A stretch of DNA of 64,000 bases from Molanna angustata. Taxonomy: Eukaryota; Arthropoda; Insecta; Trichoptera; Molannidae. Positions 12,090 to 23,231 of the stretch are shown here, piece after piece. The stretch covers positions 35,218,619 through 35,282,618 of the forward strand of contig OY754970.1 of assembly GCA_963576475.1 (NCBI GenBank), read 5' to 3'. The notes beneath the pieces are model-generated. The model was not told the DNA's origin. It did not search any database and saw only the letters and a program-made list of their open reading frames with translations. The translations under genes were made by a program, and so were the position numbers. Each line of letters opens with the position of its first letter. Position 1 is the stretch's first letter.

Positions 12090-14440
12090 TTTTGACCTCT
12101 GTGTGATCGCTATTATAAAAATCTATTCATGTAATTGAAACAAACTGCTAACAAAAATTTTACCTTTGTAATAATAAATAGTTGTACCAAATTGACATTC
12201 ATATTATTAAGGTTTTGAGATATTTCCCACACTGCGACATAAATCTTTGTCTGTTTCTAGAATATTCCGGATTAATTAAGAAGGCAACATCTATTATTGC
12301 ATTAATTAGAGGAGTAACAATCGGGTATATTTCAGTTTGATATAATTTTTTAAATATCCAATAAATCAAGTGTATTATATATTTCATGTCGCGATGATTT
12401 TTTTTAATTTTCGGTAATATTTGTGTTTTAAAAGAACTGTTAGTCATTACGAAATTCGTTCTTAACTGATAATAATTAATATATTGTTTAAATGATAAAA
12501 AAATAACCAAACATGTCTAGTGAATCTTCGTATTTATAACAATTATATAGACCTGTTTCTTTGTATTATTTTGAGACTTGAATTTATTTAATAACAATAA
12601 ATTACTTTGTATAAACCACTTTTATTAGAACCAAGTCTACATGTTTCAAAAACAATGTTCTCTTCGAATTTATTTATTATGCAAAACACAATTATCCACC
12701 CTTTACTTGGGGCTATAATTTTAATATATCTTTTCTCTGCGAAAAATAAATAAAAAATGAGGATTGTGATAACTGGGAATACTTACTAGTTATTCATCAT
12801 ACACTTTGACATTTTTTACGAATGTATAAGTACACCTGTTACATATAAATTCAGCTGCTTTACTATCGTTAATTTATATATTAACAACAGATTAATAACT
12901 TTCATTAGTAAAGTTGTCATTGCCAAATCTATAATTTAATACTGAACTCATTGTTATGATATTCATGAATATGAATCAAGTATATTTTTGCTTATAAATT
13001 CCATCTGACTTTTTATAAACTGAAATATTTATATTCCTAGAAAATAATAGACTCTTCAATCTAAACGTCAACAAATTGTATCTAATCTAGGTGCATATTT
13101 CAAGAATTACAAATGTCGTTTCCAAAATGTATTATTTCGCATTATTTTAATAAATATAAGCTTTGGAACGTATAAACTGACAGAATGCAATGAGGTATGT
13201 ATGATTGTCGAGACTGGGTGTATTTAAAAAACCGTGTTATTTCATACTTTATGTTAATTTGAATGACATTTGAACAAACACAATTAAAATGTGATGCATT
13301 TTTGGAGTATGCAATAGCAGTAACCCGTGAAATGTCAAATAGGTGTGCAATTTTAAGCTTTGGCTGTCGTCCAAGTACCTATCTATGTAGGTACTAAGAT
13401 ACCTACCTGAAGTAACATAATATATATCATATAACTATATAATGCACATTGCACGTGCTTTAATCTCGAAGGAATCATCAAACACACTCTGTATCATCAT
13501 TAGAGAACTCCCGTTGACTGATCATATACTTAATATTAAAGATCAAACCACTGGAACTAAAGATAACTTGATGTCTGCTCACAAAGTTCTATCCCTTCGA
13601 TGTTGATGAGCCCAACTATCCAGCAATTGTGTTTTCACAGCATAGTTAATTAATGTTTCCTTTGAGTCTTGCGTCCAATTTGATATTTTTTATCAGACTT
13701 TTTATGGACAGACGTAGGTACGTACTTGGATGCAAATGCTCGATTTGGACTGTAGTGCCACCGATAAAACAAATAGCAGTTGCACTGAGGAATGCTATAG
13801 AAGCAAAGATTTTTTTATTTAATTAATTAAGAAATATAGTATACCTACCTACCTATTGCAAAATTTTGGTTCCATTTAACGGTTTCATGTGTAGAATTTT
13901 TGAAAAGCCTTTAGCAAAACAGTCAGTAGGTATACCCATTCAGCAATATTAAAACTGTATTACAATTCAAATGTATGAATAAATACAATGTACCTACAGA
14001 AATCAAATCTCACTATGCATACCTAGTAGTTGTTATATATTTCTTAGTAGGTATATATTCTATATATTATAAAACTTGCATAATTATTTTCATGAAACAA
14101 ACACAAAAATAACAACCTTCATTTATAACAAAACCACACAACACAAGAATGAAGGGTAGGTATAGTTGTCGCCAAATAACGAACTTTTAGCAGAGAGGCG
14201 ATTTGCACGTAAACCAACGAAGCAAAAGACACAAATTAGCGCTCTGCGCAACAGGAAGCTTGTTCAAGATGTTTGGCGAAAATAATACCATCGTATGGCT
14301 CCATACGTCATGGGAAAACTGTCGGTACTGATTAGTTTCATTACCAAACGTGAAATAAGTAGGTTGATATTGTAAATTTAACCTCAATGCAATTGTAGGT
14401 TAAACTGTTCCAAACAAAACTCATGGATATCCAATTATGT
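12090..14440. other. AT-rich stretch, no gene recognised
   Basis: A 103-codon minus-strand frame at 12199-12510 has no motif I recognise. A less AT-rich patch at about 14185-14380 could be conserved non-coding DNA, but the sequence alone does not show it. Confidence 0.45.
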
Positions 14441-14445
14441 CGGCC

Positions 14446-14775
14446 TTCGTGGCTCAGTTCGATTGGCCATGGGTTCGAATCCCGGTAGAGACATAGTTTT
14501 TAATTCTGGATCTGTGAGACTAATAATATCGTATTAGGTCTCCAGAATGTGACAACTTTTATAATTTATAAATATAACTATATCATTTGCAATATAAAAA
14601 TTATCATTGCATTGATGCATATTTTTTGTTGCTGTTGTATTCTATTAGGAAATATATATTAAAATAATTTAAAAAAAATGTTGGGTGTGTGTTTAATTTT
14701 AAAATTAATATTTGACATAATAGCTACCTGTTAATTGTCCGAGAAGTAATTAATATAACATAAAAATATCCCTAT
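14446..14775 (+). mobile_element. SINE-2 copy with tRNA-like head
   Basis: The head has CCTTCGTGGCTCAGTT (A-box-like) and GGGTTCGAATCCCGG (B box). The body has CTGGATCTGTGAGAC, TCTCCAGAATGTG, and near the end CTGTTAATTGTCCGAGAAG. The same order occurs at 20284 and 30567. The middle of the tRNA region is deleted, so it is not a tRNA gene. Confidence 0.8.
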
Positions 14776-14952
14776 CTTATTGGATAACATCTGCATAAAT
14801 TGATAAACTTTGCTCGTATGTAAGTGAATGAGTTGGTATCTACAGATTCCACACTCTAATCATAAATATTTGGCTACTATATTCCGCTTTGTCCATAATG
14901 TAATACTGAATATGCATCGTATTGAAATTAAATATTAGTAAAATAATAAATA

Positions 14953-15322
14953 TGTGAGGACGAATATCTAAATACCTATAGAGGAATAAGTATCTACATA
15001 CCTATAGAGAAATGAGGACGAATATCTTAATACATATAGAGAAATGAGGACGAATATCTAAATACATATAGAGAAATGAGGTTGAATACCTCAACAAATA
15101 TAGAGGAACGAAGACGAATATCTAAATAACTATAGAGGAATGAGGATGATTATCTAAATACTTACATATGTATATTGAAATGAGGACGAATATCTAAACA
15201 CTTACATATGTATATTGAAATGAGGACGAATATCTAAACACATGTAGAGGAATGAGGACGAATAGCAAAATACCCATAGGATATAAAGGACGAATATCTA
15301 AATACCTATATGAGTGAAAATA
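14953..15322. repeat. Degenerate minisatellite, about 10 units
   Basis: Repeated units of about 33-38 bp are built on GAGGACGAATATCTAAATAC followed by CTATAGAGGAAT. Two adjacent units share TTACATATGTATATTGAAAT, showing local re-amplification. Confidence 0.92.
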
Positions 15323-16724
15323 CCCAACTAACAACATAATTAGGTAACAACAGGTCTAAGTAGAGGCAAAAATCCATCTTGAACTAATGTAGTAGGTACC
15401 TATATTGAGGTATTTTATAAAAAAGTCGTTATAACAAATAATTTACCTAACTGTCATAAAAGGTAGGTATTATAACTTACAGATAGGAACCTTACATTAG
15501 GTTTGATTCGTTTAATAATATAGGTAGGTACCTACATACCACGTTAATTCTTATAAGTAACTATAGGTAGGTACTTAGAATATGATATATATTAAAAATA
15601 CATTTTATCTACCAACAAAATAAAAAAATGGCTGTGTACATAATATTATATGCACATAGTTTGTTATTTAAACGAAGCTAACTTCACAATAATCCACATA
15701 AATGCATGCATATATACCTATAATAGATGCAATTTTTACCTATATGTAATTATAACAAACTTAAAACATTAACAAGAAGGTATTAAAAGTATTTACAAAA
15801 AATAAGTATATATTTACAATCTGGATAGAAACCAAACTGTTCCTTGAAGTTAAGACTAAATTAACCAATTAGACATACCTACCTATGACTTAAATATTAA
15901 ATGTCAGTAAATTTTTATTAAAATTATAATATTTAGTAGATTATTAAAAAATATCTAAAAAAATATAACAAAACGATTTATCTAACATGTCTGCATAACA
16001 TGTTAGGTATATAAATTGGTACATTGACACATGATAAAATAAACAAAAATCAGCTGTTTTTTGAACCAACACCTGTCATTGACTGAGCAAATTGCGCATA
16101 GTTTTATTTGGCATCCAGTTTAATTTCCCAAACATTTATTTAATACATACAGATTTAAATAATATAAAAATTTGCGAATATTTACCTTTGTTGTTAAAAA
16201 AAATTTAAATTCCAAATAACTTGATTTCTCCGAATTCCTCGTGTCAAATTGTGCATATACTGGTACATAAAATAAACAAAAAAGCTATTTCTGATCACAA
16301 CTGCATATCACATATTTTATAGCACCATTCACGTTTGCTTCAAAAATACTTCAAATTCACAAAATACCTATCATATAGCCGTCGCTAGTATGATAACCGT
16401 CACATCAGAGGCAGATTTGGCTTAAATACGATTTGTGACAGTTAAAAACAACAACATAAACAGGCTCGAAGATCAACAAATCACTCACAGTTTAAAACAA
16501 AAACACACAGGTCTCAATAAAAAAAAAACATTATCCATAAACTTTTTAGCCGAGTTGTCAAAACAATTTTTTATACATGTACAAAAACAACAAACAAATA
16601 AACGACACATTGACACGTTTTTCATACAAACGAACACTTTGAGTCACACTTATGTTTATTTCAAAAATCGGTCGGAAAAAATACGGATTATGTTTTGAGG
16701 TTAAGTTTTTCCAGCGTGCGTCTT
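15323..16724. other. AT-rich stretch, no gene recognised
   Basis: A/T-rich DNA with many GGTACCTA motifs. It becomes less AT-rich toward the CpG-rich segment at 16725. No coding signal was recognised. Confidence 0.45.
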
Positions 16725-17000
16725 TTGAAAGTTAATATTATTATTGCCTTTTGCCGCGATTATAGTACGTAATACGACCGCGCGGCCTCACTGTGCGCCT
16801 GAATCAAAATTATACGCGACCGTCCGGCAGAACGCCACGGGCGTGAATGACGACGTACTAGACATGACGAAGTATCGGCCGCGACAGGCAGCCCCTACAG
16901 GGTGCATCAACTTTTCCTGATGCATTTTCCACCCCCCTATTCGGTGAAAATTGATTTCAACGGATGCTTATACGTGTCTTGGGTCAAATCGCGATCCAAC
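16725..17000. promoter_or_regulatory. CpG-rich candidate regulatory segment
   Basis: This block stands out from the surrounding AT-rich DNA by many CpG steps: CCGCGCGGCC near 16780, TACGCGACCGTCCGG near 16813, TATCGGCCGCGACAGG near 16872. It also has a small hairpin, TGCATCA with TGATGCA, at about 16903-16924. The base composition suits a promoter, enhancer or untranslated exon, but no TATA box, start codon context or splice site decides which. Confidence 0.35.
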
Positions 17001-17091
17001 CGATGGAAATTTAACCAATTTATAACGGTTATTTCTAAACTTGTTGTTACAATATTTTTTATTTAAATTTATTCAATATCAATTCATCACC

Positions 17092-17325
17092 CTTCGTTGC
17101 TCGGTCACTAAGATATCATCTGTTTTCTGACCCAAAGGTCCTGGATTCAACTCTCGGTAAAGAAACAGTTTTTTAACTATCTTTTCAGTTTGGCTCTGCG
17201 ATATGATCAACATTTTTAATCCCTAAAATGTAGAAACATGTCATTGGGTGTGTGTTGAATTATAATTTGATATAGTACATAATAATGTTAGTTGCCCAAG
17301 AAGCAATGAAAAATAACAATAATTA
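17092..17325 (+). mobile_element. SINE-2 copy, old and degenerate
   Basis: CCTTCGTTGCTCGGTCACTA, CCAAAGGTCCTGGATTCAAC, TTTGGCTCTGCGA and GTTAGTTGCCCAAGAAGC follow the SINE-2 order seen at 20284 with many substitutions. It lies about 100 bp upstream of the palindromic MITE. Confidence 0.65.
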
Positions 17326-17427
17326 TAAATTCGTTATTCTTGTGATTAATACAAATACAAGCAATCGAATATTTTTACTATTGCATATGCGCAAACATTG
17401 GATTTTTTTCCTGTCGGGAGTCAAAGG

Positions 17428-17668
17428 TATTTTTTAACAGATTTTTAATTATCTCAATAGAGACGAAATTGGAATATTTACTGTAGAAGAACCGGGAAAT
17501 CAAGGCACCTACACGGCTTACGACCTGTCATCGGCTGGTTTACGTGATCACTTTATGCGCTTGCTCAAAAGTGATAAAGCCCTGTAGGTGCCTTGATTTC
17601 CTGGTTCTCCTACAGTAAATATTCCAACTTCGTCTCTATTGAGATAATTAAAAATCTGTTAAAAAATA
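17428..17668. mobile_element. 241 bp near-palindromic MITE (best copy of its family)
   Basis: The left arm (17428-17518) and right arm (about 17577-17668) are inverted repeats of about 91 bp with only a few mismatches. Both run TATTTTTTAACAG, TCTCAATAGAGACGAA, GGAATATTTACTGTAG, GGAAATCAAGGCACCTACA. The centre of about 58 bp holds CTGGTTTACGTGATCACTTT. There is no ORF. The bases just outside (AAACATTGGATTTTTTTCCT near 17394) recur beside copies at 26975 and 36590, so a longer unit may be mobile. It is nonautonomous; the transposase superfamily is not clear. Confidence 0.9.
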
Positions 17669-17669
17669 C

Positions 17670-18589
17670 AAATACAAGCGTTCAGTAAATTATTGTTAAT
17701 CTGGATTTTGCCAGCATCATAAATTAAAAAAAATATCTCGATGTTTGATAAAGCCTGACTAAAATTATTTTATTTTTCATCCGTCTCTTTGATCATTATA
17801 TTGTAAATGTAACATACATTGATATTTTTCACAGCCAGAAATTAAAAATATGAATATCCTTATGTTGCTTTTAAAAATCAATCTATTTATATTCATAGTA
17901 AGACTAGGGAAAATTTACCTTAAAAAATTGATTTTCACATCAACAATCATATTTTTATTCTGATTGCCGTCATAAACTTGTTTTCTTTTTGTTAAATATG
18001 TAAAAGCTATCAAGAGCCTTTTTTTACATCAATATAGATCATACAAGCTGGCAAACATATATTCACACCATATAATATGGCGTGTTAATTGTATTCATAT
18101 GGCAGTTACTTTCAACAAACCAATGTTTTTATCCCATAAATGCAAAAACTGCAAAAAAAATCGATGAAGAATCGTTAAAGATTTTTTAAACGTTTATATT
18201 CGGGAATCAGTAGGGTTGATAGGTAGTATAGAGACCTCCTTAGAGCATAATCCTTTGATATGTTAAGTATCTGGATGGGTGAACTATCCCCAATGGAAAG
18301 CTTGTTGATGCGTTTGTTGAATTTTATTTTGTTATATTAATTAATTTACAATTTACGCATTTATCTGCTAATTCTTTTGAGGAAGTGTAGAATGGTAATA
18401 ATAATAATTGAGTGTTATTATTTTTAGTGCTTAATTGTTATTAATATCATTAGTTAATCGGCCAAAGCCGTAATAAAAAAATACTTTAGTTTCTATACGG
18501 CATTTGCAGGATCACTTGAGACGAGTGGATATCCGTTACACATAAAACTACGGCATTGTACAAAATATCGATTTTCTTCGGAAAATATT
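17670..18589. other. AT-rich stretch, no feature seen
   Basis: Unique-looking A/T-rich DNA. No protein-like frame or repeat family member was recognised. Confidence 0.5.
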
Positions 18590-18691
18590 GAAGAGGCAAA
18601 ATAATATCTCACATTATTTAGCAATAAAGTTCACTACCCATTCTGAATGTATTGCCTATAAGTAGAGACGAGCCTGGTGTGTGGGTATATT
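18590..18691 (-). repeat. Family P, distal half of a split copy
   Basis: The reverse complement reads CACACACCAGGCTCGTCTC, AGGCAATACATTCAGAATGG, GTGAACTTTATTGC and ATGTGAGATATTATT, as in the copy at 58597. The rest of the copy resumes at 19140, so about 450 bp has been inserted or has diverged between them. Confidence 0.7.
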
Positions 18692-18760
18692 AGAACTTAA
18701 CTTTAAATATTTGAGTCCAAATCTATTATTTAATTATCTTTTTTTTTCAATCGTTTGCTG

Positions 18761-18878
18761 TATTTTAAAAATAGGTAATGTTTTGATATTGTATTTGTGC
18801 AATATTTCTTACATTTTTATATTTTAAAAATAGGTAATGTTTTGATATTGTATTTGTGCAATATTTCTTACATTTTTA
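18761..18878. repeat. Exact 59 bp tandem duplication
   Basis: The block starting TATTTTAAAAATAGGTAATG at 18761 is repeated at 18820 without visible change. It lies inside the segment separating the two halves of a family P copy. Confidence 0.95.
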
Positions 18879-19139
18879 ACTCATTCATGATATCTGTGTC
18901 CTATTTTGTGATTTCTAGTAAATTTAGGATTCATTGAAAACTGAAGACAATGTAAGTTTTGTTTGAAGGACCTCAAGCACGACATTATAAATGATACATA
19001 TTTTCAACCAATAATTATTCTTACATATCCTATTTATTTTTATGTTTAAACCATCATTCTGATGATCTTCCTCACACATTATATTAACAATAAATCATTC
19101 TTAATAAAGTAAAGTAATATTGGTTCTGATCTATTTTAA

Positions 19140-19203
19140 GTTTAAGACGCATACCAGTCGCTGGCTATCCAACACTGTGGGATATGTCGTGATGGTATAG
19201 ATG
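19140..19203 (-). repeat. Family P, proximal half of a split copy
   Basis: The reverse complement gives TACCATCACGACATATCCCA, CAGTGTTGGATAGCCAGCGA and CTGGTATGCG, which is the opening of family P. It completes the copy begun at 18590-18691. Confidence 0.65.
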
Positions 19204-19394
19204 AATAAATTTTAAATCATTAATTAATTCATACTATTATTTAGTCATCCTTTCGACATTCGACAGAAATATCTTCATCTTAGAACTTCATACAATTATC
19301 ACGACGATGTTCCTCGCACGAAACACGTCAATACGTACGTACAATATATCAAAACCAAGTTTATAATACAATATTATTTTAAATAAAATGTATT

Positions 19395-19500
19395 TTATGC
19401 CTTCATACTATTAAGCCGTGTCCCTTGCGGGGTAGGCAGAGAGAACCTAACGTCACATTTTTCTATCTTGACTCACATTCATTCGTGTATTTCATATTTA
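19395..19500 (-). mobile_element. LINE-B 3' end fragment
   Basis: On the minus strand the last codons read VLSAYPARDTA followed by a stop and a GTATGAAGG tail, matching the C-terminal end of the LINE-B copy at 54685-55190 (VLSAYPK). Only about 100 bp remains. Confidence 0.7.
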
Positions 19501-19589
19501 ACCATAATTTTATATGCGAAACGTAAAATTTTCCTACACTCGACAAAACAAAGTTACTTTCAAACCACCCTGTCGTTCGTCTGTCAGGC

Positions 19590-19885
19590 TGGCTTTCAAT
19601 CAAACCGGGCGTCCGCGGCCGCCGCCTGCCCCCTGCTCCCCTGCCCCGTCCCTCCACCGCCCGACGGCTGCCCCCGCCCCCCGGCACCGAGACGGAGCGA
19701 AGTGGGGGCAGCGGCCCGCTGGTACCGCGCTCGAAGCGAGTGAAGGAAGGAAGGTAAACAGACAGACGGTCACCTGTTGTCACCGCCCGCGAAACTTCCA
19801 TCGGCCATCGACATGGGTGATTCGCGGACTGACGTGCAGAATTTTAAAATCGCGGGCCGCGGACTCGATAACGTCCCAGCAGAAC
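19590..19885. promoter_or_regulatory. GC/CpG-rich island, candidate promoter or first exon
   Basis: This is the most GC-rich segment of the window. It includes GGGCGTCCGCGGCCGCCGCC near 19609, long C-runs to about 19685, and CGCGGGCCGCGGACTCG near 19850. A good splice-donor-like AAG|GTAAAC lies at 19751-19758 on the plus strand. Open frames cross it on both strands, but their composition only reflects GC content. It fits an untranslated first exon with its promoter or a CpG-rich regulatory element; direction is undecided. Nothing downstream is a recognisable coding exon. Confidence 0.4.
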
Positions 19886-20283
19886 GTAAACATAATTATT
19901 ATTAGTGTTAGATCAGGACCGGGCCTATGACTTACAGCGAAACAAATCTTAAGCGAGAAACTAGTTTAGTAAAATACTTACTGCCACTGTGAAACATTAA
20001 GGTTCTATCAAATAAAATTTCTGTTTTATCCGACAAATATTTATATAATTGACAGCTTTATATTATAATATATTTATATTATAATCATTTTTTTAATTTC
20101 CATTATATGATAATTTCCATTATGAATCCTATTTATTTTATTTTATATTAACCAGGAAGCATCACAGGACGACATTCTTTGGTAACAGACTTGAGTCTAC
20201 AGCAATATGAAGAAGAAAAAGAAGATATTTATATATTAATAATAATATAATATCAAAAGAGAAGGCACCTAAGTACCTTTATT

Positions 20284-20490
20284 CAGCCTTCGTGGCTCAG
20301 TTGGTTAGGTGTCTGATTCAAAGGTCATGGGTTCGATTCCCGGTGGAGACACAGTTTTAAAAATTGTATTTTCAGTCTGGATCTGTGAGACGATAAATAT
20401 CGTATGTAAGTCTCCATAATGTGGCAACTTGTTATTGGTTACGGGTTAAATAATTATTTGACATAGCACCTGTTAATTGCCCGAGAAGCT
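20284..20490 (+). mobile_element. SINE-2, best preserved copy
   Basis: The head CCTTCGTGGCTCAGTTGGTT and GGGTTCGATTCCCGGTGGAG gives clear A and B boxes of RNA polymerase III. The body has CTGGATCTGTGAGACGATAA, GTCTCCATAATGTGGCAACT and ACCTGTTAATTGCCCGAGAA. The first seven bases do not pair with those after the T arm, so it is not a tRNA gene. It ends directly in a TAAA microsatellite, as expected for a retroposon tail. Confidence 0.9.
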
Positions 20491-20538
20491 AAAATAAATA
20501 AATAAATAAATCAATAAATAAATAAATAAATAAATAAG

Positions 20539-20625
<87 letters not shown>

Positions 20626-20645
20626 GTAAATAAATAAATAAATAA
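20491..20645. repeat. (AAAT)n microsatellite tail of SINE-2
   Basis: About 155 bp of AAAT repeats with rare changes (a CAAT, two AAGT). It starts at the end of the SINE and is most simply an expanded retroposon tail. Confidence 0.95.
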
Positions 20646-21186
20646 TTAAATTAATTTATTACATAATAAATAAATTAATTAATTTATAGATAAAGGTTAT
20701 TATTTAGCGTGTTAAAATATAACTTATTTATATTTATTACAATAAAACTTATTTACCTATATTTTTTTTATTTTGAAAAATGGATTCCGTTTTGAAAAAG
20801 ACCACCTCTAGTATTTTCCATTCAGTCTTTAAATTTTATTATACCTACAGCTTTAAAACTGGTACCAAATTGGAAAACTACTTAATTAATGGACATGTTC
20901 AAAACATTATAAAAGTAATGTTTAATGAAAAAAACTAAATTTAATGTATATCTATTAGAAACGATATTAGATTTGAGGTAGATATTTGATTGGCATATCT
21001 CATAATAATATAAACACTTGTGTAAATAATTATACAAAATTAAGTAAAATAAGTTTGGAAACTCATTTTTTAACTTTTTTTTACTTATACATACATATAC
21101 CTACTTGAAACGTTTTGTTTAAAAAGAACATTATTTTAAAATATGAAAACACAAACATTGTCAATAGTTCTTATTTTAAGAAATAA

Positions 21187-21228
21187 TTTATAACATTTTC
21201 GAGCTTGCTCTCATCATCAACAAGTAGA
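21187..21228 (-). ncRNA. Hammerhead-ribozyme-like motif (minus strand)
   Basis: On the minus strand: TTGATGA (21214-21220), one extra base, a stem-loop GAG...CTC (21201-21212), GAAA (21197-21200), then AATGTT (21192-21197 including the last A of GAAA). Compared with the consensus CUGAUGA-stem-GAAA, C3 is replaced by U, giving a U-G instead of a C-G core pair. Stem I is weak. It is probably a decayed copy. Confidence 0.4.
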
Positions 21229-21235
21229 TAATAGG

Positions 21236-21278
21236 GAGTTACTGATGATGAGCGAAAGCCTCGAAAACGTTTTAACTT
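21236..21278 (+). ncRNA. Hammerhead-ribozyme-like motif, all core bases present
   Basis: CTGATGA (21242-21248) and GAAA (21263-21266) are both exact. Between them, GAGC / GCCTC forms a short stem II with one bulge and a GAAA tetraloop. After GAAA comes AACGTT, a self-complementary short stem III closing A15.1-U16.1, then U as the cleavage-site base. AGTTA (21237-21241) pairs exactly with TAACT (21273-21277) as stem I, placing both ends in stem I (type I). One extra U (21249) after CTGATGA departs from the consensus. Activity is untested. Confidence 0.5.
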
Positions 21279-21299
21279 ATTTTTCAAAATAAGAATTAC

Positions 21300-22034
21300 C
21301 TAAGTATACAAAGTGTTTTAAATTTTTAATCAATTCCTCCGCTGGTAATCGAACATAGGACGCCGTTTTATTTATTTAAGATTTGGAACACAGTTAATAC
21401 ACAAAAACATAATACCTAATGTTTATGACATAAAGTAGACGATACTAAAAATATGTGTCTATCCTTTTTTAAGTGTAAAACGTACACTTTGCATTTAATG
21501 TACCTACTAGATAAATCGATTTGAAATATTTCGACTTGTGCAAAGAGGGATGATTCTAAAAATAATATTATATAGGTGCCTACCTATATAACGTTGTGTG
21601 GGATCATTGATAAAATTTAATGGAGACGAAGGTATGTCTGTAGATGGGTAACTAGATGATGAAACCATTTGGGAAATGTCAATGTTTATTCTTCCACTGA
21701 AAGATGTCAGCTTTCGTCTAAAATATACCTTCATAGGTGTTTTACCAGATACCAGATACATACTCTGGTACTAGAAGCCATGCTGTAGGTAAATATATCT
21801 TTAGTTCGATGTAACACGGGTTAATCACCTTCTGTCAAAAATCCGCTAAGCAGGTGACATCTGGAAGGCTCAATCTACCTATTTGCGGCCGGCTTAAATA
21901 TTAAGGACATACACAAATACTCGTATATCCTTTGACCAGGGGAATATCTAAATCTAGGTACATCCTTCTTACATACTCTCCAACATTTTCATATATGTAG
22001 TCGTACACAGGACCAGATCAACAAGTAAATTTAT
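21300..22034. other. No gene recognised
   Basis: AT-rich DNA with a short less AT-rich patch (21800-21890). An 84-codon minus frame at 21507-21761 has no recognisable motif. Confidence 0.4.
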
Positions 22035-22330
22035 CGAAAAACGAGTGGGTTGTGGCCAACGCTATACTCCCCACTACCAAGTCGCAAGTCACTACATAAA
22101 GTATTAAAATTTTGTACGGAATATTTTCAACATTTTAATAAAATGAGTTTATACAATATTATTTATTTAATTATTTTATTACGAAAACTTGATATTTCTT
22201 CAATGCCATTTTATGATGTGCCTTTTTACCAGTTTGAAAATAAAAATTAAATTTTGATATCCATCAAAATCTAATGGGGTCTAAGCGAGTATTAGATATA
22301 CAGATTTACGAATCGAATAGTGGGTAAATT
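22035..22330 (+). repeat. Dispersed family Q, copy
   Basis: It opens CGAGTGGGTTGTGGCCAACG and CTCCCCACTACCAAG, then ATTTTCAACATTTTAATAAA, TTCAATGCCATTTTATGA and TCTAAGCGAGTATTAGATAT. All occur in the same order in the minus-strand copy at 53690-54345. The 66-codon frame inside has no homology signal. Confidence 0.75.
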
Positions 22331-23231
22331 TTCAGATGAGGGAGCATCGACACCCAAACCTCTCTATACAGGTTGTAATTTGAAGCTCAGCGATGTGTTT
22401 GCAGATCAAGGGGAGAAAGTTTTGTACTGAAATTAGATAAGTATATTGAAAACTTTTAATAATTCTACAAATGATTTTTTGCGGTAAATTTGTTAAAGGC
22501 TCTTTTAAATCCTGAAAAGTACCTTTATTTTACAATTTTTTCATATTTTAATATCACTGGGGGGATAGAATGCCCTCAAATAATCTTGTGCCCATAGCAT
22601 CTTCACTTTTTTTAAATCTTGTAGGTTTGGCCCTGATGCACTGATTTGTAAGTTAGTGTATCTTCATAAAGCCGAATTTTATGACATTATTTGTCACGAT
22701 GCAGAGAAAATGATGAGTTTATTTTTGTATTTCGAATAATACTTTGTTAGATGAGTTTATCTTATATCTTTTTAGATGAGTTTTACAGTGGTGCAAATTA
22801 CACAAATGCCAGAAGGTTAAGCTTAATCAATAATTTTAAATTACTACAAAATACATAAACTTTCTTTTCTGATATAAAATTCTCACCAATTCGTATGAAT
22901 TCCTGTTGCAGCTTTCTATATCACAGTTGAAATACAGATCAACACCTAGAACAAAAGAAATAACTATATTTAAATAATACAGTTAAATCATAAAGATAGG
23001 TACTATTGGGTTCTAATGTGTAATATAGGCATATTACAGAAAAGTAGGTAATTCAGTAATAAAAGTTAGGTAATATAGAGAGGATCGTGAAAAAATTAAA
23101 TGTAAAATAATATTTTATTAAATAATACATTTCTCGAATAGGTATCTTACATACTATATACCTACTGTAAAATTATTTTTATTTTAATGATTCTAGAGTT
23201 TTCGTGTTTACAGAGTGGAAATCCATTTTAA
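22331..23231. other. No gene recognised
   Basis: A/T-rich DNA without a recognised repeat family or protein-like frame. Confidence 0.45.

Larger units (their letters stand above)
21168..21296. mobile_element. Inverted repeat with two hammerhead-like cores
   Basis: The left arm (TTCTTATTTTAAG then ATAACATTTTCGAG, 21168-21204) mirrors the right arm (CTCGAAAACGTTTTAAC then TTCAAAATAAGAA, 21261-21296). Each arm contains a hammerhead-ribozyme-like core pointing outward, with about 20 bp between the two cores. Short inverted or direct terminal repeats carrying hammerhead motifs are established for Penelope-like retroelements and retrozymes. Assigning this element to them is inference, since no coding part is present. 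Confidence 0.55.

Noticed and set aside
12199..12510. 103-codon minus-strand frame
   Set aside because: No recognisable domain, no codon or splice evidence; a homology search would be needed to keep it.
14953..15322. CRISPR array
   Set aside because: Repeats are contiguous and degenerate with no unique spacers, in what is plainly a eukaryotic genome.
19514..19930. 138-codon frame across the GC island
   Set aside because: Pro/Arg/Ala bias simply reflects GC content; frames are open on both strands there.
20284..20355. Possible tRNA gene
   Set aside because: A and B boxes and a T-arm-like stem are present, but the acceptor ends do not pair and the same head is attached to SINE bodies at 14446 and 30567.
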